Below, piece after piece: positions 1-8,495 of a stretch of 64,000 nt of DNA. The notes beneath the pieces were generated by a model. It ran no database searches. It was not told the DNA's origin and saw nothing but the letters and a program-made list of their open reading frames with translations. The translations under genes were made by a program, and so were the position numbers. How positions within the stretch are numbered: position 1 is the first letter of the stretch; each line of letters begins with the position of its first letter. The DNA is from Flavobacteriales bacterium (GTDB lineage: Bacteria > Bacteroidota > Bacteroidia > Flavobacteriales > UBA1820), in NCBI GenBank assembly GCA_003150615.1, contig QALN01000003.1, positions 124,001-188,000 on the forward strand, read 5' to 3'.

Positions 1-923
1 TTCCGGCAGCGAAGGACAACCGTCCGCTTACTTTCGACGAGTTCCATGCACTGCAAAACCAGACTATTTACGTGTCGGCTACTCCTGCGGATTACGAACT
101 GGAGGAATCGGAAGGCGCTTATGTCGAGCAGGTGATACGCCCTACCGGTCTTCTGGATCCGGTGATAGAAGTACGTCCGAGCAAAAACCAGATAGACGAC
201 CTTCTGGAGGAGATACGCAAACGCGAAGAACTGGACGAAAGGGTGCTTGTGACTACGCTTACCAAGCGCATGGCCGAGGAACTGGCCAAGTATCTGACCA
301 GGGTTGGCGTGAGGTGCCGTTATATACATTCCGATGTGGATACCCTGGAGCGCGTGCAGATAATGCAGGAGTTGCGCGAGGGTCTGTTCGACGTGCTGAT
401 CGGCGTGAATTTGCTGCGCGAGGGTCTGGATTTGCCCGAAGTGTCGCTCGTGGCTATACTGGATGCCGACAAGGAAGGTTTCCTCCGTTCGCACCGTTCG
501 CTTACACAGACGATAGGACGCGCAGCACGCCATGTCGACGGACGGGCGATAATGTATGCGGATAAGATAACCGATTCCATGCGCCAGACGATAGACGAGA
601 CTAACCGCCGCAGGAAAGTGCAGATGGAGTACAATGCCGCGCACGGTATCGTTCCTTCTCCGATAAACAAGGCCGTGACAGCCAATACGTTGTTGCAGAA
701 GATGCCGGAATTCTCCGGTGCTGCGGCGTTGGTCAAGAGGGATAAGGAAGATGCGGTGCGTGACGAAAAGTTCCTTTCGCAGACAGAACTTAAAAAGCGT
801 ATAACGGCAGCCCGCCGCGAGATGGAAAAGGCGGCAAAGGAGCTGGACTTCATATCGGCTGCGGCGTGGAGGGACGAGATGGAGCGCCTGAAGGCAATAG
901 CAGCTGCTGCGGGTAAAAAATGA
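1..923 (+). CDS. uvrB: UvrABC excinuclease subunit B, C-terminal part (5' end outside window)
   Basis: UvrB is the damage-verification helicase of nucleotide excision repair. It is loaded by UvrA and recruits UvrC. The reading frame is open from base 3 and has no start here: upstream of the first in-frame GTG (72) it still reads UvrB-like sequence ([20 protein letters not shown]), so the gene is cut by the window edge and 72 is not its start. Visible helicase C-terminal motifs include [34 protein letters not shown] and the motif VI stretch [13 protein letters not shown]. The last ~60 residues hold the UVR-type coiled coil ([29 protein letters not shown]), which is the UvrC contact. It ends in TGA 9 bases before a large inverted repeat. 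Confidence 0.97.
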   Translation, partial: PAAKDNRPLTFDEFHALQNQTIYVSATPADYELEESEGAYVEQVIRPTGLLDPVIEVRPSKNQIDDLLEEIRKREELDERVLVTTLTKRMAEELAKYLTRVGVRCRYIHSDVDTLERVQIMQELREGLFDVLIGVNLLREGLDLPEVSLVAILDADKEGFLRSHRSLTQTIGRAARHVDGRAIMYADKITDSMRQTIDETNRRRKVQMEYNAAHGIVPSPINKAVTANTLLQKMPEFSGAAALVKRDKEDAVRDEKFLSQTELKKRITAARREMEKAAKELDFISAAAWRDEMERLKAIAAAAGKK

Positions 924-931
924 CGCGGCAG

Positions 932-1002
932 GCTACAAAACTCGGCGGCTCAATAAGGCGGGGCCACAGGCCCCGCCTTATTGAGCCGCCGAGTTTTGTA
1001 GC
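932..1002. repeat. 34-bp perfect inverted repeat after uvrB (probable transcription end)
   Basis: Arms 932-965 and 969-1002 are exactly complementary over 34 bases with a 3-base loop (ACA). The core is GGCGGGGCC/GGCCCCGCC, flanked by AT-richer paired sequence. No U-run follows the right arm on the plus strand, so it is not a textbook intrinsic terminator, although it sits where one is expected. Confidence 0.85.
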
Positions 1003-1042
1003 TGTCTATGCCCGGATAAAAGCCTCTGTTTCGTTTTTTACA

Positions 1043-1072
1043 TTCCCTGCTCGTAAAATAATCGTATTTTTG
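1043..1072 (+). promoter_or_regulatory. Bacteroidetes-type promoter for the M16 peptidase operon
   Basis: The -7 box TATTTTTG (1065-1072) fits TAnnTTTG exactly. TTC at 1043-1045 stands 19 bases upstream, where TTG is expected. Transcription should begin about 6-8 bases after the -7 box, that is at or just before the ATG at 1080. Confidence 0.6.
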
Positions 1073-1079
1073 CAACCAT

Positions 1080-2345
1080 ATGAATTCAATATCGGACATA
1101 GGTCTGCATTACTATACTCTGCCTTCTGGCATAAGGGTGCTTCACCGCGCCGCCGGCGGTAATATTGCGCATCTGGCGTTTATCTTCAATATAGGCTCGC
1201 GCGACGAGCTACCCGGAGAACACGGTATGGCGCACTATATAGAGCACTGCCTGTTCAAAGGGACACGCCATCGCCGTGCCTACCACGTTCTCTCGCGTCT
1301 GGAGGATGTCGGGGGCGAACTCAACGCATTTACATCCAAGGAAGACATATGCATACACGGTTCTTTCCTGCCGGAATATCTGGGCCGGGCCATGGAACTT
1401 TTCACGGATATAGCCTTCGGGTCAGTGTACCCGGAAAAGGAGATGGAAAAGGAAAAGGACGTGATAGCGGACGAGATAAACTCATATAGGGAATCTCCTG
1501 CCGATTTGATATTCGAAGACATAGAACAGCTCGTTTTCCCATCCAACCCGCTGGGGCGCACCATACTTGGCACGGAAGAAACGATAGCCTCGTTTACAAG
1601 GGACGGTGTTATAAGTTTCCTAAGGCGCAACTTTTCCCCTGAACGTATGATAGTATGCGTCTCGGGCGACGTTCCGGGTGTGAAAGTACGCGACATGGTG
1701 CTCAAGTACACCGAACCGTATTCGTGTATTTTGGAACGTGAGCATTTCTTGCTGCGACGTGAAAAACCTTCGGGTTATACGCCGGTTGAACAGGTGCGGA
1801 AAATGGATACGCACCAGAGCCACATAATAATGGCCGCACCGTCGTTCGATGCCGACGATGACCGTGCGGTAGCCATGTCGCTTCTGACCAATCTGTTGGG
1901 CGGCCCTTCTATGAGTGCTAGGCTTAATCTCACGCTTAGGGAACGTTATGCTTTGGCATACAGTGTGGAAGCCTTTTACACTGGATATTCCGATACGGGT
2001 ATATCCGGAGTTTATGTAGCCACCGACGGACAAACGGCCGCACGTGCCAGGGAACTGGCATTGAAAGAACTGAAAACGCTTAGGGAAAAACCTCTCGGAA
2101 CCCTCCAGCTGCACAAAGCCAAAATGCAAATGACAGGGCAGCTGGCCATAGCCTCTGAGAACAACCTCAATCAGTTGCTTGCCACCGGCAAATCGTACCT
2201 TATGACAGGCCGTGCCGATACTTTCGCGCAGATGGCGGAAAAAATACAGGCAGTTACAGCCGGGGACATAATGGACATAGCCAACCGGGTGTATGCGCAG
2301 GACAACCTGACGACACTCGTTTTTGAGAGCGACAAGGATAATTAA
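1080..2345 (+). CDS. M16-family zinc metallopeptidase
   Basis: This 421-aa pitrilysin/insulinase-fold peptidase resembles the processing-peptidase-like M16B group. The inverted zinc motif HxxEH is at residues 52-56 (HYIEH), with the third ligand probably Glu132 in ADEI, the usual ~75-80 residues later. The first half is catalytic. The second half (from about residue 230) is the inactive M16 repeat, with GGPSMSARLNLTLRE resembling the conserved substrate-cleft motif. No signal peptide is visible, so it is probably cytoplasmic or of unclear location. The ATG lies only 8 bases after a perfect -7 box. The gene is followed 31 bases later by an O-methyltransferase, probably on the same transcript. 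Substrate is not predictable. Confidence 0.9.
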   Translation: MNSISDIGLHYYTLPSGIRVLHRAAGGNIAHLAFIFNIGSRDELPGEHGMAHYIEHCLFKGTRHRRAYHVLSRLEDVGGELNAFTSKEDICIHGSFLPEYLGRAMELFTDIAFGSVYPEKEMEKEKDVIADEINSYRESPADLIFEDIEQLVFPSNPLGRTILGTEETIASFTRDGVISFLRRNFSPERMIVCVSGDVPGVKVRDMVLKYTEPYSCILEREHFLLRREKPSGYTPVEQVRKMDTHQSHIIMAAPSFDADDDRAVAMSLLTNLLGGPSMSARLNLTLRERYALAYSVEAFYTGYSDTGISGVYVATDGQTAARARELALKELKTLREKPLGTLQLHKAKMQMTGQLAIASENNLNQLLATGKSYLMTGRADTFAQMAEKIQAVTAGDIMDIANRVYAQDNLTTLVFESDKDN

Positions 2346-2376
2346 CGGAATTATTATTGTAAAGAGCTACACAAAT

Positions 2377-3027
2377 ATGCATTTCTCAGCCGATAAATAC
2401 CGCCAATTGGAAGAATACGCCGAAAGTTCTTCCTGGACAGAGCCTGCGCTTTTGTCTGAACTGGCCCGTACCACATGGCTTCGCAGCGTACACCCAAGAA
2501 TGCTCTCCGAAGCGTTTCAGGGGCGGATATTGGCTATGATATCGAAGTTGGTGGCCCCGCGCAGGATACTCGAACTGGGTACGTTTACCGGATATTCGGC
2601 TCTGTGCCTTGCCGAAGGGCTGTCGGAAGGAGGAGAACTGATAACTGTCGATAAAAACGAGGAACTGGAGGACATGGCATGTTCGTTTTTCGGGCGTTCG
2701 CCTTATCGTGGAATGATAAAAATGGTAATTGGCGATGCCATGGACGTAGTGCCTTCGCTCGAAGGACAGTTCGACATCGTTTTTATAGACGCCGATAAAC
2801 GCAACTATCTCAATTACCTCGATATGTGCGCCCCGTTGGTCCGCAGCGGCGGTGTTCTGCTATCGGACAACGTATTGTGGAACGGTAAGGTTGTCGAACC
2901 CGTGGAACCGAAGGACGAGGACACGCATGTCATAATGGAGTACAACCGCCGCATGGCCTCGGACAGCCGTTTCGAGACGGTTATGCTGCCCGTACGCGAC
3001 GGCCTTACTGTAAGCCGTAAAAAATAA
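2377..3027 (+). CDS. class I SAM-dependent O-methyltransferase (family 3)
   Basis: This 216-aa methyltransferase is of the catechol/caffeoyl-CoA O-methyltransferase type. Motif I is ELGTFTGYS (residues 66-74). The metal/substrate loop FIDADKRNY (about 136-144) and LLSDNVLW (161-168) give the Asp/Asn ligands of divalent-metal-dependent members. The start is the ATG at 2377: an upstream in-frame TTG at 2323 would overlap the peptidase gene and add a non-conserved leader. It lies in the same direction as the M16 gene, with a one-base gap to the next gene. The natural acceptor is unknown. In gut Bacteroidetes these proteins are usually annotated only by family. Confidence 0.92.
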   Translation: MHFSADKYRQLEEYAESSSWTEPALLSELARTTWLRSVHPRMLSEAFQGRILAMISKLVAPRRILELGTFTGYSALCLAEGLSEGGELITVDKNEELEDMACSFFGRSPYRGMIKMVIGDAMDVVPSLEGQFDIVFIDADKRNYLNYLDMCAPLVRSGGVLLSDNVLWNGKVVEPVEPKDEDTHVIMEYNRRMASDSRFETVMLPVRDGLTVSRKK

Positions 3028-3028
3028 T

Positions 3029-3361
3029 ATGGCACCGGTGGAAAACCTTGCAATACCTGTGCCGGACATTCGTGCGGCAGTGATAATAGCCGGACACGTG
3101 CTTATATTTTCGGGTATCGCCGCAAGGAGGTGGCCGGCGTCCGCTGCACGAATAATGCGCGTGGATGGAGAAAATGCTGTACGTGCCGCCGGATTTTTAA
3201 GGCTATGCCTTATGTGGACAGGCGTGTCGGTTATGACTGCGCATATCGCCATGTCGTTTGCAGGGTTCTCCGGCGGTACGCTGTGGGTGGAAACGGGAAT
3301 ACTGGCCGTATCGTGCGTCGTGTTTTTCACTGGAAGGCGCCGGTATGTTCGGGGATGGTAA
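3029..3361 (+). CDS. small hypothetical integral membrane protein
   Basis: This 110-aa protein has three probable membrane spans: about residues 15-33 (AAVIIAGHVLIFSGIAA), 55-78 (FLRLCLMWTGVSVMTAHIA) and 84-102 (TLWVETGILAVSCVVFF), with a basic C-terminus. It begins one base after the methyltransferase stop, so it is almost certainly co-translated with it. No family is recognised. It vaguely recalls small DUF3784-like membrane proteins but no motif confirms this. Support for being real comes from operon placement and a well-formed hydrophobic pattern. A new promoter for lnt starts 40 bases after its stop. Confidence 0.6.
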   Translation: MAPVENLAIPVPDIRAAVIIAGHVLIFSGIAARRWPASAARIMRVDGENAVRAAGFLRLCLMWTGVSVMTAHIAMSFAGFSGGTLWVETGILAVSCVVFFTGRRRYVRGW

Positions 3362-3378
3362 GGCGGGTTCGTCTTCTC

Positions 3379-3409
3379 TTCGAAAAGATATCGGTTTGCG
3401 CTATTTTTG
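3379..3409 (+). promoter_or_regulatory. promoter of lnt
   Basis: The -7 box TATTTTTG is at 3402-3409, with TTC at 3379-3381 in the -33 position (20-base spacer). The in-frame TTG at 3407 that would extend lnt lies inside this box, which argues for the ATG at 3437. Confidence 0.55.
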
Positions 3410-3436
3410 TCGAATCTATATAAAAAATATGTAAAA

Positions 3437-5035
3437 ATGCTCGGAACATTTATACTGTATGCCGTACTGACAGGTCTGATGCTTTCTCTGGGATGGATAT
3501 CGTGGAGTACGCCGGCTTTTATGTTCGTGGCTTTCGTGCCTTTGTGGGTGGCTGCCTATAAGATAAAACGTGCCGGAGCGCGGCACGGTGCGTGGATCAT
3601 GCTGATGATGTCGGCCGTAGCTTTCGGCGTGTGGAATGCAGTGGACACTTTCTGGCTGAAAAATGCAACGTGGGCCGGTTTTTTCATTGCCTCGGGGGCA
3701 AATACCGCCATGATGAGCATCGTTATGATGCTTTCGTATTTCGTGATGCGGCGCCGGGGGATGACCGTAGGACTGGTGTTCTGGATAGCGCTGTGGGTGT
3801 CGTTCGAAAAAATGCATACCGAGTGGGAACTTTCCTGGCCGTGGCTTACGCTCGGCAACGGTTTTGCCAATTACGCGGGACTGGTGCAGTGGTACGAGTA
3901 TACCGGAGTATTCGGAGGCTCGCTGTGGGTGCTGATATCCAATGCGCTTATTTTCCATGCGTGGAGAATGTATGTTGAGAAAAAACCGAAAAAACTTCTG
4001 TACCGTTTTTACGGGTTTGCGGCCGCATGGGTGCTCGTGCCTATGTGTATATCTTGGACCATATCCCAGAAACAAACCGAACCATGGGCCAGGGTCGAAG
4101 CCGTTGCCCTACAGCCGAACATAGACCCTTACGATGAAAAGTTCTCTGCCACCGATGTCCAGATGGCCGATACGCTCGCGGAAATGGCCTCGAGCGTGAT
4201 GTTGCCTTCGACGCGGCTTGTTGTCGCTCCAGAAACCGTACTTCCGGAATATAAATCCATAAACATGTGGCGGCTCAATCCTGTGGTCGGTGTCATGAGG
4301 AATTTCAGCGCGGAACACGACGGCGCTACGGTAGTGGCCGGAGGTTCGTTCATAAAATACATACATGATAAGGATTCTGTCACCTCTACCGCCAATAAAG
4401 TGAGAGGCGCGGACGTATGGTATGACGTGTACAATTCGGCCGTGCAGGTCACGCCTCTTGGCGAGGACATATACCACAAGTCGCGTCTGGTGCCGGGAGT
4501 CGAGCATTTCCCGTACCGGTGGCTTTTGGAAGGATTGCTGGGGGATACTATGATGGACTTCGGCGGTATGACAGGCTCTAACGTGACCCAGGCCGATCGC
4601 GCGGTGTTCCGTTCGCTGGGCGATACGCTGGCTCTGGCCCCGATAATATGTTATGAAAGCGTGTACGGACAGTACGTTACCGATTATGTGAAAAAAGGCG
4701 CCAACGTGTTGTGCATAATCACCAATGACGGTTGGTGGGGCAATACCGAAGGGCACCGCCAGCACCTTTCGTTTGCACGCCTAAGGGCCATAGAAACGCG
4801 TCTGCCGGTGATACGTTCGGCCAATACAGGCATATCGGCATTTATTGCCCCGTCGGGGAAAATAACCACTTCGACGGTGTACGGGGAGAAAAAAGCTCTT
4901 GTCGGGACTTTGGACATACCGCGCGGCGAGCCTACGTTCTATGTGCGTTACGGAGATTTCATGGCGCGTCCCATGCCGTGGCTTGCATTGGGCATATTTC
5001 TTTTTTCCGTGCTGCCCGTGCGGGGGAAAAAATAA
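3437..5035 (+). CDS. lnt: apolipoprotein N-acyltransferase
   Basis: Lnt transfers an acyl chain from phospholipid to the N-terminal cysteine of lipoproteins at the periplasmic face of the inner membrane. The 532-aa protein has a multi-span N-terminal half (about residues 1-210) and a nitrilase-fold domain. The catalytic triad is visible: Glu266 (VVAPETVLPEY), Lys348 (IYHKSRLVPG) and Cys405 (APIICYES). Residues ITNDGWWGNTEGHRQH and RSANTGISAFI are also typical. A last hydrophobic segment lies near the C-terminus. Start ATG 3437 is chosen because the upstream TTG (3407) falls in the -7 promoter box. The length is normal for the family (about 510-560). Confidence 0.95.
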   Translation: MLGTFILYAVLTGLMLSLGWISWSTPAFMFVAFVPLWVAAYKIKRAGARHGAWIMLMMSAVAFGVWNAVDTFWLKNATWAGFFIASGANTAMMSIVMMLSYFVMRRRGMTVGLVFWIALWVSFEKMHTEWELSWPWLTLGNGFANYAGLVQWYEYTGVFGGSLWVLISNALIFHAWRMYVEKKPKKLLYRFYGFAAAWVLVPMCISWTISQKQTEPWARVEAVALQPNIDPYDEKFSATDVQMADTLAEMASSVMLPSTRLVVAPETVLPEYKSINMWRLNPVVGVMRNFSAEHDGATVVAGGSFIKYIHDKDSVTSTANKVRGADVWYDVYNSAVQVTPLGEDIYHKSRLVPGVEHFPYRWLLEGLLGDTMMDFGGMTGSNVTQADRAVFRSLGDTLALAPIICYESVYGQYVTDYVKKGANVLCIITNDGWWGNTEGHRQHLSFARLRAIETRLPVIRSANTGISAFIAPSGKITTSTVYGEKKALVGTLDIPRGEPTFYVRYGDFMARPMPWLALGIFLFSVLPVRGKK

Positions 5036-5088
5036 AGTGGTATATTAGCAGTCAGTAAAACAATAACCCATTAAAACCTTCTCGTATT

Positions 5089-5535
5089 ATGGCACAATTG
5101 GAAAGGACGCTTACGATGATAAAACCCGATGCCGTGCGTAACGGACACCTGGGAGTGATAATAGACAGGATAACCGATGCCGGTTTCAAGATAATAGCCC
5201 TTAAGATGACGCAGCTTTCTCGGCGCGATGCTGGGCTCTTCTATGCCGAGCACAAAGGTAAACCGTTTTTCGACGAACTGGTCGAATATATGGTTTCCGG
5301 GCCTATCGTGGTAGCGATCGTTGAAAAGGAAAACGCGATAAAGGACTACCGCGCGTTCATAGGCAATACGGACCCTAAAAAAGCGGCTCCTAATACTATA
5401 CGCGCCCTTTACGGCAAGGATATTTCGGAAAATGCGATACATGCTTCGGACTCTCCGGAGTCCTCGGCCAGGGAATGCAATTTCCATTTTGCCGCACGTG
5501 AAATTTACGACGATGCCCGCCAGGGTGCTTTTTGA
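5089..5535 (+). CDS. ndk: nucleoside diphosphate kinase
   Basis: This cytosolic enzyme equilibrates NDP and NTP pools through a phosphohistidine. The 148-aa protein carries the near-invariant ERTLTMIKPDAV start, and the active-site His118 lies in NAIHASDS (family NxxHGSDS, with Ala for Gly). Length is typical. Fifty-three bases separate it from lnt and a terminator follows at once, so it is either last in the lnt transcript or monocistronic. AUA encodes about 10 of its 14 isoleucines, which is notable for a normally well-expressed gene. Confidence 0.97.
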   Translation: MAQLERTLTMIKPDAVRNGHLGVIIDRITDAGFKIIALKMTQLSRRDAGLFYAEHKGKPFFDELVEYMVSGPIVVAIVEKENAIKDYRAFIGNTDPKKAAPNTIRALYGKDISENAIHASDSPESSARECNFHFAAREIYDDARQGAF

Positions 5536-5571
5536 ACGGATATGGATTGCCCCTTTTGCGGGCCGATATAT

Positions 5572-5605
5572 GGACGGGGCGTTTTTACGCCCCCGTCCGT
5601 TTTTT
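5572..5605 (+). terminator. intrinsic terminator after ndk
   Basis: A GC-rich stem GGACGGGGCGT / ACGCCCCCGTCC (one bulged C) closes a short T-rich loop and is followed by TTTTTT at 5600-5605. Confidence 0.85.
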
Positions 5606-5656
5606 AAACAGTGACTCATGCCTGCAGTTTGCCGCAGGAGGAAAAAACTATCGTAA

Positions 5657-6880
5657 ATGCCTGAAAAGAAACCGGGAAAAATATATCGTTCGCAGGCCGA
5701 AGCCGTAGTGAAGGCTTTGGAAGGCGTATTTGTGGAAGGCCGCTATGCGGACAAAGTCATAGAATACATTCTCAGGCAGGACCGCCGGCGCGGTTCGTCC
5801 GACCGTGCTTTTATAGCCGATACGGTGTACGGTGTCGTGCGTTACAAACGCTTGTACCAGGAAATAACGGGGGTGGAGCGCATAAACGGTCCCCATGCCT
5901 GTTGGCGTCTTATGGCCGCACATGTGGTCGTATCGGGAGGTACTCTGCCGCCTTGGGAGGAATTTTCCAAAATTTCTCCGGAAAAGATAATCTCCGCTTA
6001 TCAAAAATGCAGGAAGGTAAGGAAAGTGCGCGAGAGCATACCCGACTGGCTCGACCGGATGGGTATGGACGAACTGCCGGATGTGTGGGATGCCGAGATA
6101 TCCGCGCTGAACACCCAGGCTCCGGTAGTACTCAGGGTGAATACGCTCAAAACGGACATGGCGTCGCTTCGCCGGGCCCTTGCCGGCAACGGTATAGTGG
6201 GAAAAGACGTGCCCGGATGTCCCGATGCGCTGGAGCTGGTCACACGCAAAAATGTGTTCGATACTGATGCTTTCCGCGTCGGAATGTTCGAAGTACAGGA
6301 CGCGTCGTCGCAAAAGGTGTCTGCGCTTCTGGATCCCCGGCCGGGGATGCGTGTAGTTGACGCGTGCGCAGGAGCCGGAGGCAAAACGCTGCATATCTCC
6401 GCGCTGATGGAGGGAAAAGGTACGATAACGGCGATGGATATTTTCTCCGGGAAATTGGAAGAACTGAAAAAACGAGCGCGTCGTGCCGGCGCGTCGAACA
6501 TAACGCCGAAGGTAATAGAAGGTTCCAAGACCATAAAACGCATGAAAGAGTCTGCGGACCGCCTGCTTCTGGACGTGCCGTGTTCGGGGCTTGGTGTTTT
6601 ACGCCGCAATCCTGACGCCAAATGGAAGCTGACGCCGGAGTTTATCGACAGCGTGACGCAAACACAGGCTGAAATACTTTCGTCTTACAGCGCCATGCTC
6701 AAACCTGGAGGCCGTATGGTGTATTCCACATGTTCGGTGCTGCCAAGGGAAAACGGTATGCAGGTGGCGCGATTTCTGACGGAGAACAGCGGTTACAAAC
6801 TATTGGAGGAACATTCGCTTCTGGCCTCTCGCGATGGTTACGACGGGTTTTACATGGCCCTTATCGAACGCGGACAGTAG
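5657..6880 (+). CDS. RsmB/NOP-family RNA (cytosine-C5) methyltransferase
   Basis: This 407-aa SAM-dependent enzyme methylates C5 of cytosine in RNA, most likely 16S rRNA (RsmB-like). Motif I is VVDACAGAGGKTLHI (about 233-247). Both catalytic-cycle cysteines are present: Cys309 in DVPCSGLGVLRRNPD and Cys359 in YSTCSVLPREN. The first ~140 residues are helical and NusB-like, as in RsmB, although weakly conserved. Its own promoter is not obvious. It lies between the ndk terminator and the repeat-bearing gap before mlaE. RsmF or an orphan NOP-family member are alternatives, since target choice cannot be read from sequence. Confidence 0.9.
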   Translation: MPEKKPGKIYRSQAEAVVKALEGVFVEGRYADKVIEYILRQDRRRGSSDRAFIADTVYGVVRYKRLYQEITGVERINGPHACWRLMAAHVVVSGGTLPPWEEFSKISPEKIISAYQKCRKVRKVRESIPDWLDRMGMDELPDVWDAEISALNTQAPVVLRVNTLKTDMASLRRALAGNGIVGKDVPGCPDALELVTRKNVFDTDAFRVGMFEVQDASSQKVSALLDPRPGMRVVDACAGAGGKTLHISALMEGKGTITAMDIFSGKLEELKKRARRAGASNITPKVIEGSKTIKRMKESADRLLLDVPCSGLGVLRRNPDAKWKLTPEFIDSVTQTQAEILSSYSAMLKPGGRMVYSTCSVLPRENGMQVARFLTENSGYKLLEEHSLLASRDGYDGFYMALIERGQ

Positions 6881-6891
6881 CGCGGCTGGTG

Positions 6892-6924
6892 GCCGGGTGA
6901 TCCCGGCTGAACAGATACGATATT
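6892..6924 (+). repeat. hairpin repeat, copy A (upstream of mlaE)
   Basis: GCCGGGTGATCCCGGC (6-bp arms, 4-base loop) is followed by TGAACAGATA. The same hairpin plus GAACAGATAT-type tail recurs at 43266-43342 and 59669-59760, always in an intergenic gap. Confidence 0.65.
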
Positions 6925-6964
6925 TGAACGGGAAAAAATACATAGTAGAAATATATAATTCAAG

Positions 6965-7726
6965 ATGCTGCCTAATTACATAGATAAGTTTTTTACCAAA
7001 TCGGGACGGTATTTCATCATGCTGGGGCAGGCTTTGAAACGACCGCAGAAGATGCGCGTATTCTCGAAGCTTTATTTCCGCGAGGTGGACGACCTTGGTT
7101 TCAACTCGATGGGGATTGTGGCGTTCCTGTCGTTTTTCGTAGGAGCTGTGGTCGCTCTCCAGATGGCATTCAATCTGGACGGATCGGGTTTCATACCTAA
7201 GTATTATGTGGCTTATGCCACACGCGAATCGGTTATACTGGAATTTTCGCCAACGATAATATCGATAATACTTTGCGGAAAGGTAGGCTCGTACATAGCT
7301 TCGAGCATAGGCACGATGCGCGTTACCGAACAGATAGAAGCGCTGGACGTAATGGGCGTCAACTCGATCAATTACCTTGTGCTGCCTAAGATAGCCGCCA
7401 TGCTCTCGTTCATGCCTGTGCTTATAATGACCAGTATGCTTATGGCGATATTCGGCGGCTGGATAGCGGCCATAACATCGGGTACGTGTACTTCGGCTGA
7501 ATATATCTACGGGCTTCGTATGCCTTTCGATACGTTTTACATAACATATGCGATGATAAAATCAGAAGTGTTCGCATTTGTCGTAGCGACACTGCCGGCG
7601 TTTTTCGGATATTACATAAAAGGCGGCGCGCTGGAAGTGGGCCGCGCGTCGACCAATGCAGTGGTGTGGAGCAGCATAGTCATCATAATACTCAACTACG
7701 TACTCACCCAGACCTTACTCGGATAG
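6965..7726 (+). CDS. mlaE: MlaE-family ABC permease
   Basis: This is the permease of the retrograde phospholipid/lipid-asymmetry transporter in the inner membrane. The 253-aa protein has about five to six membrane spans (e.g. GIVAFLSFFVGAVVALQMAF, MLSFMPVLIMTSMLMAIFGG, WSSIVIIILNYVLTQ). The family signature is GKVGSYIASSIGTMRVTEQIEALDVMG, followed by YLVLPKIAA. The ATPase partner mlaF follows after 7 bases. The usual MlaD (MCE-domain) gene is not next door, so it must be elsewhere or the pair works with another MCE protein. Confidence 0.94.
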   Translation: MLPNYIDKFFTKSGRYFIMLGQALKRPQKMRVFSKLYFREVDDLGFNSMGIVAFLSFFVGAVVALQMAFNLDGSGFIPKYYVAYATRESVILEFSPTIISIILCGKVGSYIASSIGTMRVTEQIEALDVMGVNSINYLVLPKIAAMLSFMPVLIMTSMLMAIFGGWIAAITSGTCTSAEYIYGLRMPFDTFYITYAMIKSEVFAFVVATLPAFFGYYIKGGALEVGRASTNAVVWSSIVIIILNYVLTQTLLG

Positions 7727-7733
7727 GAAAGAC

Positions 7734-8495
7734 ATGATAGAAGCAAAGGACATAAGGAAATCGTTCGAGGGTACGCCTGTGCTCAAGGGCATAAGCGCAT
7801 CTTTCGATCCCGGCAAGACAAATCTTATAATAGGGCAGAGCGGTGCCGGTAAGACCGTATTTCTAAAAACTCTTACCGGCCTTGTAAGTCCCGATTCCGG
7901 CGAAATATATTACGACGGCCGTGCATACAGCTCTATGGACGCGTCCGCGCGGGACCGTTTGCGCCACGAGATAGGCATGGTGTTTCAGGGCGGCGCGCTT
8001 TTCGACTCGATGACCGTAGGAGAAAACGTCATGTTTCCTCTTATGATGTTCTCCGACCACAACCGCACCGAAATGTCCGACCGCGTGGATTGGGCGCTGA
8101 AAAGGGTAAATCTCGAAGGGGCGCAGAAAAAATATCCTTCCGAATTGTCCGGAGGCATGAAAAAGCGCGTAGCCATAGCCAGGGGCATCATCATGAACCC
8201 GAAGTATCTTTTCTGCGACGAGCCGAACTCCGGGCTCGATCCCAAAACATCGATTGTGATAGACCAGCTTATAAGCGAGATAACGCACGAATACGGTATA
8301 ACCACCATCATAAATACCCACGACATGAACTCCGTCATGGAAATCGGCCAGAAGATAGTGTTTCTCAAGGACGGTTACAAAGCATGGGAAGGCACATCGG
8401 CCGATATCCTCGAAACGGACAATCAGGCTATCGTGGATTTCGTATATTCGTCGCCTATATTGCGCGCGTTGAAAGACAACAAATTGAGAAAATGA
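7734..8495 (+). CDS. mlaF: MlaF-family ABC ATPase
   Basis: This 253-aa ATP-binding subunit pairs with MlaE. Walker A is GQSGAGKT (34-41), the signature is LSGGMKKRVAIARG (138-151), Walker B is YLFCDEP (158-164) with NSGLDP as D-loop, and the switch His is in INTHDMNSV. LSGGM rather than LSGGQ is usual in the Mla/Ttg2/MCE group. It starts 7 bases after mlaE, and its TGA overlaps the ATG of the next gene (ATGA), so the three genes form one operon. Confidence 0.95.
   Translation: MIEAKDIRKSFEGTPVLKGISASFDPGKTNLIIGQSGAGKTVFLKTLTGLVSPDSGEIYYDGRAYSSMDASARDRLRHEIGMVFQGGALFDSMTVGENVMFPLMMFSDHNRTEMSDRVDWALKRVNLEGAQKKYPSELSGGMKKRVAIARGIIMNPKYLFCDEPNSGLDPKTSIVIDQLISEITHEYGITTIINTHDMNSVMEIGQKIVFLKDGYKAWEGTSADILETDNQAIVDFVYSSPILRALKDNKLRK

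Noticed and set aside
8090..8491. N-terminal extension of the GNAT gene inside mlaF
   Set aside because: It is mlaF read in another frame; ATG 8492 with the ATGA overlap is the natural start.
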